The notes beneath the pieces are model-generated. The model was given only the letters and a program-made list of their open reading frames with translations, was not told the origin of the DNA and did not search any database. Shown in pieces: positions 18,013-27,299 of a stretch of DNA of 64,000 nt; position 1 is the stretch's first letter, and the number at the start of each line of letters is the position of its first letter. Both the position numbers and the translations under genes were made by a program. The stretch is from positions 1,860,001-1,924,000 of the forward strand of contig NZ_CP071247.1 of NCBI RefSeq assembly GCF_017301335.1, given 5' to 3'. This stretch comes from Marinobacter salinisoli. GTDB lineage: Bacteria; Pseudomonadota; Gammaproteobacteria; Pseudomonadales; Oleiphilaceae.

Positions 18013-19869
18013 TTAATCTTCCGGGGTGTACCAGATGGGCGAGGAGAAGGCGCGCTCCTGATGCACCAGCGGTACCTCATCTGGCATGGAGACATCGAAC
18101 CGAACCTTGTCGTACAGCGTCCAGCGTGGTGTTGGAATTTCCAGCACCCGCACGTAGTAGAACGCGGGCTGGTCCGGGTCGAACGATGGGTCTGTGAAGT
18201 AGCCCATGAGTTCCGCGGCGCCAATGGAGTTGCTGTACTCGGCGGTTTCCATGTTAACGGTATTGCCTACCGCAGGCAGTTTGCCGTCGTCGCCGATTTT
18301 GCGCTCGCCGGACCAGACCACATCAAAGACCTTCTCATGAGTTTCGCCGCTGTCATCGACCCAGCCCTTGATCACCTGAGCCCTGTCCAGGTTGCCGCTC
18401 TCCGGATCTTTTTTGGCAGCGATGAGGAAGGTTGGGGCTTTGTTGTTTCCGTTAGCGGATAGGTTGGCGCCCATGGGCACGCCTTTGTCGTAGCCTGCCG
18501 CGACCAGATCACCGGTGAGATCCTCTTCGGAATAATCAAATCCACCGAAGAAACGCACTTCCATGCGCGGGCCGGAGGTGGCAAAGGTTTCTTTGCGGGC
18601 CATGGCATCCCAGATGGCTTCCCGGGTGTTCTCCGTTGCCCACACACCCATCACGCCAGATGCCGCCTGCTCCCAGCCCATGTAGTTGCTGTCGATGCCT
18701 TCCAGCAGCGGGAAATCCCAGCGCTCTGCCCGGGGCTCCACGGTCTTGAACTTACCGTAGAAGTTGTCTTCGTCCGGAGTGGAGAGCCCGGTATGGGTAT
18801 CGGTGGCTGCATTAGCGCCTTGCTGGAAGGGGTTAACACCCAGCTCCTCCTTGATGCGAAGCCCGTTTTTCAGGGCTTCACGCCAGTACTCATACTGGAT
18901 TGCGCCTTCGGGTTTGGGCTTGAGAATCAGGTTGCCCCGATCCCACAGGTCCCAGTCAGCGAACTCATCGTTGGGGGACAGGCTCGGGTGGGATTCACTC
19001 TGGCCCTTGATCTGGGTGAGTTCGTAAAGTGGTTCGTATTTCGCCCGCATTTCAGCCCATTCCTTGGTCATGGCGGAACCGTCGAACTGCTGCAGTTCAA
19101 ACATGCGACCGTTGGACATATTGCCGTTGTGGGGAATGGCCAGCACCTGGCCACCGGTTTTCTTTTCGTATTCCGCCATCCATTGCCAGAGCTTGTAGGA
19201 ATCCTGTGTCACAAAGGTGGTGAGTGGCAGTACTTGCCCGGCTTTGTCGGCGCCATCCCGGAAGATCACATTGCGGTGCAGGTTGTCACCGCCGTCGGAA
19301 TTCACCGTCCACTCATAGGCAATGAAGGTGCTGAATTGTCCGGGCTCATTGTATTTCTCAGCGGCTTCTATGGTTTTTTCCCAGGCGGATTTCATCCACT
19401 TGGGGTCCATGATCTCTTCCGGCAACTCACCGTTGGATTGCATACGGATCAGCTCGCTCTTGGCGGAGGCAGCGGCTTCGCCACCTTCCTCGATCGCGGC
19501 TTTGAAGCGCTTCAAAATGTCGTTTTCCATCATTTCCGGATTGCCGGCGACGATTTCATTGATGGTGCCCATGCCATCGGAGTGGTCGGTCACCATGAAC
19601 CAATCAAAGGGGCGCGATAGCTTGGCTTTCAGCCCGGAGTTGGACTCTACCTCCTGGCCAAGGGCAAAGCGGTAGGCATCTTCGGGTGAGGTGATCGCGC
19701 CGTCCATACCCGCATCAGCGGACCAGCCGGTGTGAACATGGGTGTCACCGAACAGGGCCTGGCGGGGGTAGTCGGTGCCTGATTCCATTTCTGAATGGGA
19801 GCTGGCGTTGGCGGTCAGCGCAAGGGCTGAGGCCAGAACTGCCAGGCAGAGGGTGTGATGGGTGCTCAT
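18013..19869 (-). CDS. DUF3604 secreted protein, metal-dependent PHP-like hydrolase
   Basis: 618 residues from ATG 19869. That start has GGAG 8 bases upstream and is followed at once by a signal peptide (LCLAVLASALALTANASS); the frame remains open a further 450 bases but without any homologous sequence. After the signal, GDTHVHTGWSADA gives the HxH metal motif, and WFMVTDHSDGMG gives the second histidine cluster, as in polymerase-and-histidinol-phosphatase-like phosphoesterases. The family has no established substrate. First gene of the operon with the PPIase and HupE-like proteins. Confidence 0.85.
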   Translation of the reverse strand: MSTHHTLCLAVLASALALTANASSHSEMESGTDYPRQALFGDTHVHTGWSADAGMDGAITSPEDAYRFALGQEVESNSGLKAKLSRPFDWFMVTDHSDGMGTINEIVAGNPEMMENDILKRFKAAIEEGGEAAASAKSELIRMQSNGELPEEIMDPKWMKSAWEKTIEAAEKYNEPGQFSTFIAYEWTVNSDGGDNLHRNVIFRDGADKAGQVLPLTTFVTQDSYKLWQWMAEYEKKTGGQVLAIPHNGNMSNGRMFELQQFDGSAMTKEWAEMRAKYEPLYELTQIKGQSESHPSLSPNDEFADWDLWDRGNLILKPKPEGAIQYEYWREALKNGLRIKEELGVNPFQQGANAATDTHTGLSTPDEDNFYGKFKTVEPRAERWDFPLLEGIDSNYMGWEQAASGVMGVWATENTREAIWDAMARKETFATSGPRMEVRFFGGFDYSEEDLTGDLVAAGYDKGVPMGANLSANGNNKAPTFLIAAKKDPESGNLDRAQVIKGWVDDSGETHEKVFDVVWSGERKIGDDGKLPAVGNTVNMETAEYSNSIGAAELMGYFTDPSFDPDQPAFYYVRVLEIPTPRWTLYDKVRFDVSMPDEVPLVHQERAFSSPIWYTPED

Positions 19870-20116
19870 TGGCGACTCCGCTTCAATGGTGTAAGTCCCG
19901 TCATTTGGGCTGACGACAAAGAAGTGACGGAAAGCACCGGCGTGGTTCAGGGCGGATTCGAACACCGTTCCATGGCCTGGACTCGTCGCCTCGTAAGTCT
20001 GGCCTGAGGCGAGAAAGATCCTAAAAGGTATAGCAGGCCAGCCCGGTCTTTGAAAGCGATGAAACTGACCTATCCTGAGTGCAGGGATCCGAATGCCAAC
20101 GGGAGGTAAGCCAGCC

Positions 20117-21262
20117 ATGATTCCAGACAGCATGAAAGCGATGGTCCTGACCGGCCACGGCGGTGTGGACATGCTCAAGTACCAGGAGGTTGCCACGCCC
20201 CGGCCAGGGCCAGGCGAGGTGCTGGTGCAGGTAACGGCGACCGCCAAGAACAACACCGACCGTAAAGCACGGGAAGGTTTGTACCCCACCAAAAAAGGTG
20301 AGGTGAAATCGTTCATGATGGGCGGCAAGCCGACGCTGACGTTTCCTAGGATTCAGGGGGCCGACATCGCCGGCCGGATTGTTGCGGCAGGTGAGGGCGT
20401 TGATCGGGCGCGTGTCGGCCAGCGGGGGCTGCTGGATTTTAACCTCTATGCCAGTGACCGGCGCGATATCAATCTGACGCCGGACTATTACGGCCACGGC
20501 GCCGATGGCGGCTTTGCCGAGTACGTGGTTCTGCCCTCGGACCAGTTTCATCACATCCCGAATCCGGAGCTGAGCGATGCCGAAGTGGCGTCCATGGGCA
20601 TGTGTTCCTATCAAACCGCCATGCATATGGTCACCTCTGCCAGCCTCGCTGCGGGTGAGCGGGTGCTGGTGAGCGGAGCCAGTGGCGGCGTGGGCACCGC
20701 TCTGATCCAGTTGTGCCGGATTATCGGCGCCGTTCCCTATGCGCTCAGCCAGCCTGACAAGGCCGATGCCCTGCTGGATTTGGGGGCTGAAGCGGTGCTG
20801 GACCGGTCCGATATGGATCAGTTCCAGCAGCAGGTTCGCGCAGCCACCGGGGGCAAACCCATGGATGCGGTGATGGATCTGGTGGGCGGAGACATGACCG
20901 ATCAGTTCATCGACACCATGATTTTCGACATGAACGCCCGGTCTACCTACCCGAGATTGAGTATCGCCGGGGCCAGTGGCGGTAACATCAGTGAAATTTT
21001 GTGGACTCGCATCTATCTGTATCAGGTGCAGATTTTCGGGGTTTCTCATGGCACCCGTGCAGAGGCCGAACAGCTGATTGCCTGGATTCGCGAAGGCCAG
21101 CTCAAGCCGGTGCTGCATGGTGCCTTCCGGCTCTCCGAGCTGCACGCGGCCGAGCGTTATTTCGTGAACCGGGGCAGCAACTATCTGGGCAAGATCGTCA
21201 TCGTTCCCGATGCGCAATGGGACGAGCATGGCAAGCCCTATGCGATCGAGGGGGCAGCATGA
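20117..21262 (+). CDS. MDR-family zinc-less NADPH:quinone reductase-like protein
   Basis: 381 residues from ATG 20117, supported by GGGAGGT 9 bases upstream. Medium-chain dehydrogenase/reductase fold: the N-terminal GroES-like domain (GPGEVLVQVTATAKNNTDRK) lacks the usual zinc cysteines, and the NADPH-binding motif is VLVSGASGGVGTALIQL. The C-terminus is normal. Its stop overlaps the ATG of the next gene (ATGA), so it is translationally coupled to the proline-racemase-like protein. Substrate unknown. Confidence 0.85.
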   Translation: MIPDSMKAMVLTGHGGVDMLKYQEVATPRPGPGEVLVQVTATAKNNTDRKAREGLYPTKKGEVKSFMMGGKPTLTFPRIQGADIAGRIVAAGEGVDRARVGQRGLLDFNLYASDRRDINLTPDYYGHGADGGFAEYVVLPSDQFHHIPNPELSDAEVASMGMCSYQTAMHMVTSASLAAGERVLVSGASGGVGTALIQLCRIIGAVPYALSQPDKADALLDLGAEAVLDRSDMDQFQQQVRAATGGKPMDAVMDLVGGDMTDQFIDTMIFDMNARSTYPRLSIAGASGGNISEILWTRIYLYQVQIFGVSHGTRAEAEQLIAWIREGQLKPVLHGAFRLSELHAAERYFVNRGSNYLGKIVIVPDAQWDEHGKPYAIEGAA

Positions 21263-22293
21263 CTAACGCGCCAGTCATTCAGTTAATGGACACCCATGCC
21301 GGTGGCGATGTGAGCCGGATCGTCACCGGTGGTATTGCGCCGCTACCCGGGGCTACGGTCCGGGCCCAGATGGAGTACCTGCGTGACCAGGCAGACGGGC
21401 TGCGTCGGCTGCTGCTTGAGGAACCCTATGGCATCCCGGAAATGTCGGTGGATCTGCTCGTGCCCGCCACCGATCCACAAGCTGCGGCCGGTTACATCAT
21501 CATGGAAGTCATGGGGTATCCGATCTATTCAGGGTCCAACACCCTGTGTACCGCGACAGCGGTGCTGGAAAGCGGCATCGTCGCCAAGCAGGAGGGCCAC
21601 CAGACGTTCCTCCTGGAATCACCCGCCGGACTGGTGCAGATTGAGGCGGAGGTGCGGGATAACGTGGTGGAAAGCGTTACCTGTGAGGGCTTGCCCAGCT
21701 ACATCGATACCTACCGGGCCAGAGTGCATGTGCCAGGCCTGGGTGACGTGGACTACAGCATTGCCTACAGCGGTGGATTCTACGCGCTGGTGGAGGCAGC
21801 AGAGCTTGGTTTTGCGCTGAATCTAACCGAGGAACGGCGGCTGGCGGACACCGCCCATGCTATCGTGGAAGCGATTCGGGCCGAGCGCAGTTTTTCCCAT
21901 TATTCCCTGGGCGACGTCGGGCCACTGCCGTTCCTGCACTTTATGGGGCCAGTGGAGCAGGTGGCTCCCGGCCAGTACCGCTCCCGCTCCGCGACCTACG
22001 TACACCCCGGTGTCATCTGCCGCAGCACCACTGGCACCGGTACTTCCGCCCGTCTTGCGCTGATGCACTATGAGGGCCGGATCCAGCCCGGCGACCAGCT
22101 GGAAACCGTTTCCCTGAGACAGACCCGCTTTATTGGCCGGTTTACCCGTGCCGAACCGCAGGGAGACTATTCGGTGGTGAAGAACACCATCACCGGAAGG
22201 AGCTATGTCATCGCACGATCCGATATCGTGGTGAACTGCGAGGATCCGATGGTGGAGTGCGGGGCGCTGCTGTCGATTCTCGGCGAGTCGTGA
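21259..22293 (+). CDS. Proline racemase-family protein with Ser/Thr in place of both catalytic cysteines
   Basis: 344 residues; starts at the ATGA overlap with the reductase gene. Fold and length fit the proline racemase / hydroxyproline epimerase / 3-hydroxyproline dehydratase family (DTHAGGDVSRIVTGG at the N-terminus, RSTTGTGTSARLA at the C-terminus). In proline racemase the catalytic bases are Cys in MCGHN and in DRSPCGTG. Here the matching sites read YSGSN (Cys to Ser, His to Ser) and CRSTTGTG (Cys to Thr, Asp to Cys), so racemase or epimerase chemistry by two thiols is impossible. Dehydratase or other activity is possible. Confidence 0.83.
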   Translation: MTNAPVIQLMDTHAGGDVSRIVTGGIAPLPGATVRAQMEYLRDQADGLRRLLLEEPYGIPEMSVDLLVPATDPQAAAGYIIMEVMGYPIYSGSNTLCTATAVLESGIVAKQEGHQTFLLESPAGLVQIEAEVRDNVVESVTCEGLPSYIDTYRARVHVPGLGDVDYSIAYSGGFYALVEAAELGFALNLTEERRLADTAHAIVEAIRAERSFSHYSLGDVGPLPFLHFMGPVEQVAPGQYRSRSATYVHPGVICRSTTGTGTSARLALMHYEGRIQPGDQLETVSLRQTRFIGRFTRAEPQGDYSVVKNTITGRSYVIARSDIVVNCEDPMVECGALLSILGES

Positions 22294-22507
22294 GCAGCAC
22301 TGCCAGGGTTGCCCGGGCTGCTAATTCTGAGCACCGCTGCATGCATCGAATCAGTGGCCTGGTTCACAGTGCGTTGCACCTCTGTGGTCCAAACTGGTAA
22401 CGACACGGGCGGTTTTTGAATTGCCAGGGACCAGGCACAGTTTCTTTTCTGACCAGGACTGCGTGCCTGAATGGTTCCCGCCGAACCATAGTGATGGAGT
22501 GGCATGT

Positions 22508-24160
22508 ATGTACCTTACCGTTAGGGTTGAAAGGGGGCCGGCAAGTGAACAGGGTGCCTCTGTCATGGTGGACGCCCCCTTCCAGTACCGGTCTGAAGGC
22601 TCAAACCCGGGGGTACTTTATTACACGCGATTGCCGGCAAATATGTCTGCCGACGACGTGGTCGACCATATCGTCAGGCGGGACTGGCGCTTTGTTGTTA
22701 ACGCGGAACAAAACTTTATTGCCGTGTTTGTGACCGGGCGAGGCGAGGGCCAAAGCTGGACCCTGGTGCGTGATCGCTACGGCAGCCAGCGAGTTCTGAT
22801 GACAACCACAAAACACGGCCTCTTGGTAACAACCAATCCCTGGCTGGTGCGAGATCAGAGCACGCGCTGGAATCCGGAAGTGGTTCGTCAGGCGATCATC
22901 TCCCGGATGCTCACGGAGGCGGCACTGGAAGAGGGGGTTTCGGTGCTGCCACTGTGGCACGGGTTAACCTTCGATCAGACGGTGGGATTGGTGGAAATTG
23001 CAACGGGTGCTGAGGAGCTCACGGTCAGGGAGTCCCGGTGCAGGCTCAGCGATGGCGAGGCAATCAGCCAGATCAAAGCGAGCATATTGGAATCCTATCA
23101 GCAGCTCGACACAGAACAACCTGTTGCCATTTTGCTGAGCGGGGGAGTCGATTCGTTCGTTCTGACGGCACTGGCAAAACAATCTATTCCCCGACTGATT
23201 GCCTACACGCCAACATGGGCTGATGAGCCGAACCCCGAGTTGCAACGGGCTGTTCGCTTTGCCCGGCAACTGGATATTGAACACCGGGTCATTACCGTTG
23301 CAGCAGAAGATTTCGAAACCTGTTTTTTCGAGATGATCGAAGCGAACGGAGTCCCGGTCCGAAACTACAGCTCACTGACAATTCACGCCTTGTTCAAGGC
23401 GATTTCCGAGCGTCAGATCATTTATGGCGAGTACGCAGACACCTTGTTTGGCAGCTTCGCCATCAAGTCAGGGATGATCGACCAGACGTACTCCGCGATG
23501 CTCCGATGGATTCCCGGAATTCTCCTACCCCGGCGGATCCGGGAGATCGCACCGAGCATTGAGCGTGTGACGACGAACAAGCTGGTTGATATCTCGGGGA
23601 TGGATGAAGGGTTTGTAGAGAGGTGCCTGGCGCACCTCGGGGTTGGCATGGCGAAAAAACCGAACACTGAATCAGCCGCCTCGTTCAGTCGGATTTCGGG
23701 TATCGAATGCAACCTGAGAAATGACTGCTGTCAGCACATGGTTGAAATTGAAACAAGCGCGCTTTTACTGGGCAAAACCGTGGTAACGCCTTTCTACAAC
23801 GGACGAATGATGGCGTTATCAAACCGTCTCTCAACCCGCCAGATGTTTGGCGCCAGTGGTGTAAGTGTTCGGAGAAACTTCAGGCAACGGACGGACGGCG
23901 ACGTGAAGCCATTGTTAAAGGCGCTGGCGTGTGAATTTATCGAGCCTGATGCCATCTACCTGAAAAAGCTTGGGTTTTCTATTCCCTTCAGGAAGTGGGT
24001 AAGCCATGTCGACGCGGTTTCTGGCATTCAACGCTACCCTGGCGCGAAGGGCGCGGAACAAATTTGGTCATCGATCAATCTGGCTTACCTTGCGAATCGC
24101 GTTGCGGCGGCTGCTGACTCCGACCAGCAGATGTTTGATTCGGTTCCCGGCTGCGGGTGA
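22508..24160 (+). CDS. Asparagine-synthase-like ATP-dependent amide-forming enzyme, no N-terminal nucleophile
   Basis: 550 residues from ATG 22508, preceded by GGAG at 22496. The N-terminal 180 residues resemble the glutamine amidotransferase domain (VRDRYGSQRVLM, VTTNPWLV) but begin Met-Tyr, so the essential Cys2 is absent and glutamine cannot be hydrolysed. The C-terminal half carries the PP-loop ILLSGGVDSFVL and the synthase phrase IIYGEYADTLFG. This combination is found in lasso-peptide cyclases and beta-lactam synthetases as well as in inactive asparagine synthases. No lasso protease or clear precursor gene is nearby. The sequence is AT-richer than its neighbours and is followed by a tiny membrane peptide gene. 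Confidence 0.78.
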   Translation: MYLTVRVERGPASEQGASVMVDAPFQYRSEGSNPGVLYYTRLPANMSADDVVDHIVRRDWRFVVNAEQNFIAVFVTGRGEGQSWTLVRDRYGSQRVLMTTTKHGLLVTTNPWLVRDQSTRWNPEVVRQAIISRMLTEAALEEGVSVLPLWHGLTFDQTVGLVEIATGAEELTVRESRCRLSDGEAISQIKASILESYQQLDTEQPVAILLSGGVDSFVLTALAKQSIPRLIAYTPTWADEPNPELQRAVRFARQLDIEHRVITVAAEDFETCFFEMIEANGVPVRNYSSLTIHALFKAISERQIIYGEYADTLFGSFAIKSGMIDQTYSAMLRWIPGILLPRRIREIAPSIERVTTNKLVDISGMDEGFVERCLAHLGVGMAKKPNTESAASFSRISGIECNLRNDCCQHMVEIETSALLLGKTVVTPFYNGRMMALSNRLSTRQMFGASGVSVRRNFRQRTDGDVKPLLKALACEFIEPDAIYLKKLGFSIPFRKWVSHVDAVSGIQRYPGAKGAEQIWSSINLAYLANRVAAAADSDQQMFDSVPGCG

Positions 24161-24164
24161 GTCG

Positions 24165-24245
24165 ATGTTTGTTCTGGCACTGAATGTCGTCGCGGCGATG
24201 GGCGCAGCCATGGTGCTGGCTTTGGTTCTCATTGGTGCCCGATGA
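24165..24245 (+). CDS. Putative 26-residue membrane peptide coupled to the asparagine-synthase-like gene
   Basis: The ATG lies 4 bases after the stop of the asparagine-synthase-like gene, with GGGTGAG as ribosome site. The product is a single hydrophobic helix with the core VVAAMGAAMVLALVLIG, ending in Arg. A strong terminator follows 22 bp later, so it is the last cistron of that unit. Spacing, ribosome site and terminator support a real gene, but at this length chance cannot be excluded. Function unknown. Confidence 0.5.
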   Translation: MFVLALNVVAAMGAAMVLALVLIGAR

Positions 24246-24267
24246 ACGTTGGCGTTTTGAAAGGCAG

Positions 24268-24296
24268 AAAAAAGGGAGTCTTCGGACTCCCTTTTT
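24268..24296. terminator. Rho-independent terminator
   Basis: Perfect stem AAAAAGGGAGTC / GACTCCCTTTTT with a TTCG tetraloop and a T-run on the + strand (and an A-run giving T on the minus strand). It ends the asparagine-synthase-like unit and may also serve the convergent barrel-protein gene. Confidence 0.93.
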
Positions 24297-24360
24297 CGTG
24301 CGCGCTGGTTTGGCGCGGGCTGGCTGGCGCCGTCAATGGCCAGCCTTACTGGCTCAGGCC

Positions 24361-24927
24361 TCAGAATTCAAACTGAGCGCCGACAGAAAAGGCCTCGTAG
24401 TCGTCGATCTTGGACAGGTCGACAATAAAGGCTGTTTTCTGGGTGTACTGGTACTTGGCACCGGCACCGATACCCAGCTCAATGGAGGAATCCGACCCGC
24501 TTGAGTTCAGGCCAGCGGATTTGACTTCCACGTCAGACGACACGTAAACGAGGCCACCGCGACCGTAAACGGAGATCTTGTCGTCCAGCGGGTGCTCGTA
24601 CACGCCGTAACCGCCCAGCAGGAAGTAGCTGGCGGATGTCTTGACGTTGTTACCGAAACCGTCGTTGAAGGAGCTTTCCGCATCGCTCAGGCTGAATCCG
24701 AGATCCGCTTCAAAACGGAAGTTCTGATGCACCTGTGGCAGGCGTTTACCGTAGGTGCCGGTTACCGCCAGGGCAGCGTCGTCCAGTCCCAGGTCGGCAA
24801 AACCAATCAAGGCTTTGAAATAGCTATCCTGCTTCAGGAAATCGACGGTGTTTTGTGCCTCTTGCGCAGAAACGGGAGCTGCGGCAAGTGCAGAGGCGAT
24901 GGCGGATGCGATCAGAACTTTTTTCAT
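24361..24927 (-). CDS. Outer-membrane beta-barrel protein (OmpA/OmpW-like small barrel)
   Basis: 188 residues with a clear signal peptide (MKKVLIASAIASALAAAPVSA) and eight or so amphipathic strands, e.g. FRFEADLGFSLSD and YFLLGGYGVYEH, ending VGAQFEF with the C-terminal Phe of barrel proteins. Fits the general outer-membrane beta-barrel domain family; no specific function can be named. Encoded alone and convergent with the asparagine-synthase-like gene. Confidence 0.8.
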   Translation of the reverse strand: MKKVLIASAIASALAAAPVSAQEAQNTVDFLKQDSYFKALIGFADLGLDDAALAVTGTYGKRLPQVHQNFRFEADLGFSLSDAESSFNDGFGNNVKTSASYFLLGGYGVYEHPLDDKISVYGRGGLVYVSSDVEVKSAGLNSSGSDSSIELGIGAGAKYQYTQKTAFIVDLSKIDDYEAFSVGAQFEF

Positions 24928-25093
24928 GGTACGACCCTTATTTTTTGAATTTCAGGCACTCCTGAACTGGAGGCAGAATTCTATCGGTCGTGTGCTCGGA
25001 GAGTAAGCGTTTGTTGGTAAAATAATGTTATTTGTCAATTGATTAGCTTTTTTGGGACGGGGTTTCAGCGCGGTCTCCTGAGAGCCGGGGGCA

Positions 25094-25894
25094 TTATTCA
25101 CTGAGGGTCTGGGTATTGATCTGCTCAAGCAGATCAATCAGTGGTTGCTGGTTAACGATGACCAGTCCCTGGGCCGGACGGTCCAGGTCCACTAGCAGGC
25201 TGAGTACGCCGCCAAGCACAACGATCAGCACCACCGCGGTGGGCGGACTTCGGCGCCCAGTAAGGCCGGCGCTGTAGCCTACCATGCCCAGGGTCAGCAC
25301 GAAGGTGGCCAGCAGCAGGATGAACACGGTGATCGGCAGGCGCGCGTAGATGCCCGCAGTGACTCGTGTTTCGTGCAGGTCGATGGTTTCATTCAGGGAG
25401 TGAATGTACAGGGCAATCAGCGGGGAGTTGGGATTTTCCCGCGCCAGTTCCTCGGCGATGGACCAGAGTTCTGTATGTATTTCCTGCGACCGGGCGATTC
25501 CCGCGATGATGTCATTGGGATCGGGGTTTTTAGAGACGACCCGCAATGGGGCGTATTCACTGAGCAGGGTTCGTGACTGAGTGGCGGCTGGCTCTGCCAG
25601 GTAGCCCGCACGCATGTAGGTGGTTCCGATGCTGTTGGCCTCGGCGAGCGTCATGGCGCGTCGGGTATCGAAGCGATCTGACGACATCCCCATGGTCACG
25701 GCCAGCATAAAGGCCAATAGCCCCAGCAGCGAGCCAACAATCATGTTGGTCGGCCCTTCTTTTTCCTCCGGCGTTTCTCTCTGCCACCAGTGTCCGACGC
25801 GGTAGCCTGCCTCCGATATCAGCATCGCTGAGAGGACAAACATCAAGAAAAGTATCGAGAGCGGGACCGAGTCGAGCAGTGCCTGGAACTGCAT
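25094..25894 (-). CDS. DUF4239 (bestrophin-like) membrane protein
   Basis: 266 residues from ATG 25894, with a GGGGG-rich site upstream. Four hydrophobic segments are visible: two N-terminal (VPLSILFLMFVLSAMLISEA and MIVGSLLGLLAFMLAVTMGM) and two C-terminal (LPITVFILLLATFVLTLGMV and AVVLIVVLGGVLSLLVDLD). The central helix with FDTRRAMTLAEANSIGTTYM is the DUF4239 signature. Distant similarity to bestrophin anion channels has been noted for the family; the role is unknown. Encoded alone. Confidence 0.82.
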   Translation of the reverse strand: MQFQALLDSVPLSILFLMFVLSAMLISEAGYRVGHWWQRETPEEKEGPTNMIVGSLLGLLAFMLAVTMGMSSDRFDTRRAMTLAEANSIGTTYMRAGYLAEPAATQSRTLLSEYAPLRVVSKNPDPNDIIAGIARSQEIHTELWSIAEELARENPNSPLIALYIHSLNETIDLHETRVTAGIYARLPITVFILLLATFVLTLGMVGYSAGLTGRRSPPTAVVLIVVLGGVLSLLVDLDRPAQGLVIVNQQPLIDLLEQINTQTLSE

Positions 25895-26117
25895 CTGAGT
25901 ACCCCCTGTGCGTGACCTCAAGAAGTATAGTCACTCTCTGTAGCGCAAATAGACATTCCGGATTATTTTTTCAGCCCGGTGATTTCGTCCGCAGGGGAAG
26001 CCGGAAGTCACCAAAAAATGCGCCTGCTCGTGGCGTGTTAGCGATGCTCGTCTAGTCTTAAAACACCTGTCCAGCCGTGAGGGCTGGGTTCGTTAACGTC
26101 GCCAGAAAAGGACGAAG

Positions 26118-27299
26118 ATGGTGCCCGTTAAACTTTCCCAACGGCCGGGATGGCTCCCGGTCTTTTGTCTGATTGTGATGGCTTTTCTGTCGGCCTGTTC
26201 CGAACCCGAACAATCCGCGCCCGCTGAACCTGCCTCTGTGTCGGTGATTGCGGTTGAAGAGGCCGAGGTTCGGCCCGGCCGGCAGTTCGTTGCCAGAACG
26301 GAAGCGTCAGCCACGGCGGATCTGACGGCGCGAATCGAAGCAGAGATTCAGGAAGTGCTGTTCCAGGAGGGGGCGCGAGTGGAGAAGGGCGATGTACTGG
26401 TGCGCCTGGAAGATACCACCGTAAAGGCCAACCTTGATCAGGCGGAGGCCGAGCTGGCCGCAGCCAGAGCGGAACTGGAGTCTGCCCGAAAGAATCTGCG
26501 TCGTGGAGAGGAAGTGGCCAGCAAGGGCTTTTTGTCAGATGCAGATCTTGACCAACTGAAAGACCGGTTCAGTGCCGCCGAGGGGCGGCTGAAAACCGCG
26601 AAGGCGGCCGTCGATAAGGCGTCGACGAATCTTGATTATGCAGAGATCAAGGCGCCGTTTGATGGCTGGATCGGCAAGCTCAATTTTGATGTGGGCGCGG
26701 TGGTTAAACCGGTCAGTGGTCCGATTGCAGAAGTTCTTGTAACTGACCCGATCTACGTGCAGTTCGAGGTCAATGAGGCCGATTACGTGGCATTCCGGCG
26801 AACTTATCGAACATCCCCCCAGGTGGCATCTGATCAGCTAGACCTTGCCCTGACTCTGCCCGACGGCGAAACCTACCCGTACGACGGAACCCTGGATTTC
26901 GCCGATGTTCGAACCGAGGGCAACACGGGCACGGTAGCCATCCGGGCTGTTTTTCCCAATCCGGATGCACTGCTTCTGCCCGGACTGTACGTGACGCTCC
27001 GGATTGAAGGCCAGTCTGGTGCTATGCAGGTTCTGGTCCCTCAAATGGCCTTGCAGGAGACCCTTGAGGGCAAGTTTGTACTGGTGGTGAATGAGGACCA
27101 GGAAGTCGCACAGCGATTCGTGCAGGTGGGTGCTCCAAAAGGTGCGATGGTCGCTGTGGAGGCAGGTCTGGACGCTGGTGATCAGGTGATCGTTGAAGGG
27201 CTTCAGAAGGTTCGGACCGGAACAAAGGTGAGCCCGGTACAGAAGCAGATTGATACTCAGACCGGCGCTCTGATGGATCAGGAAGAGGCGGCTCAATGA
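26118..27299 (+). CDS. RND efflux periplasmic adaptor (MFP) lipoprotein
   Basis: 393 residues. Lipoprotein signal with lipobox LSAC, then the lipoyl/coiled-coil hairpin of membrane fusion proteins (ADLTARIEAEIQEVLFQEGA; the coiled coil runs about residues 95-160, e.g. AEAELAAARAELESARKNL) and a beta-barrel domain. It bridges the inner-membrane pump to an outer-membrane channel. The stop overlaps the pump gene start by 4 bases. No TolC-type gene is present, so a channel encoded elsewhere must be used. Confidence 0.95.
   Translation: MVPVKLSQRPGWLPVFCLIVMAFLSACSEPEQSAPAEPASVSVIAVEEAEVRPGRQFVARTEASATADLTARIEAEIQEVLFQEGARVEKGDVLVRLEDTTVKANLDQAEAELAAARAELESARKNLRRGEEVASKGFLSDADLDQLKDRFSAAEGRLKTAKAAVDKASTNLDYAEIKAPFDGWIGKLNFDVGAVVKPVSGPIAEVLVTDPIYVQFEVNEADYVAFRRTYRTSPQVASDQLDLALTLPDGETYPYDGTLDFADVRTEGNTGTVAIRAVFPNPDALLLPGLYVTLRIEGQSGAMQVLVPQMALQETLEGKFVLVVNEDQEVAQRFVQVGAPKGAMVAVEAGLDAGDQVIVEGLQKVRTGTKVSPVQKQIDTQTGALMDQEEAAQ

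Noticed and set aside
19870..20328. N-terminal extension of the DUF3604 frame by about 150 residues
   Set aside because: Signal peptide and ribosome site sit at 19869; the extension shows no homology and overlaps the divergent reductase gene.
22508..24160. Lasso-peptide biosynthesis cluster
   Set aside because: No transglutaminase-like protease, no RRE protein and no precursor with the usual leader; only the cyclase-like fold is shared.
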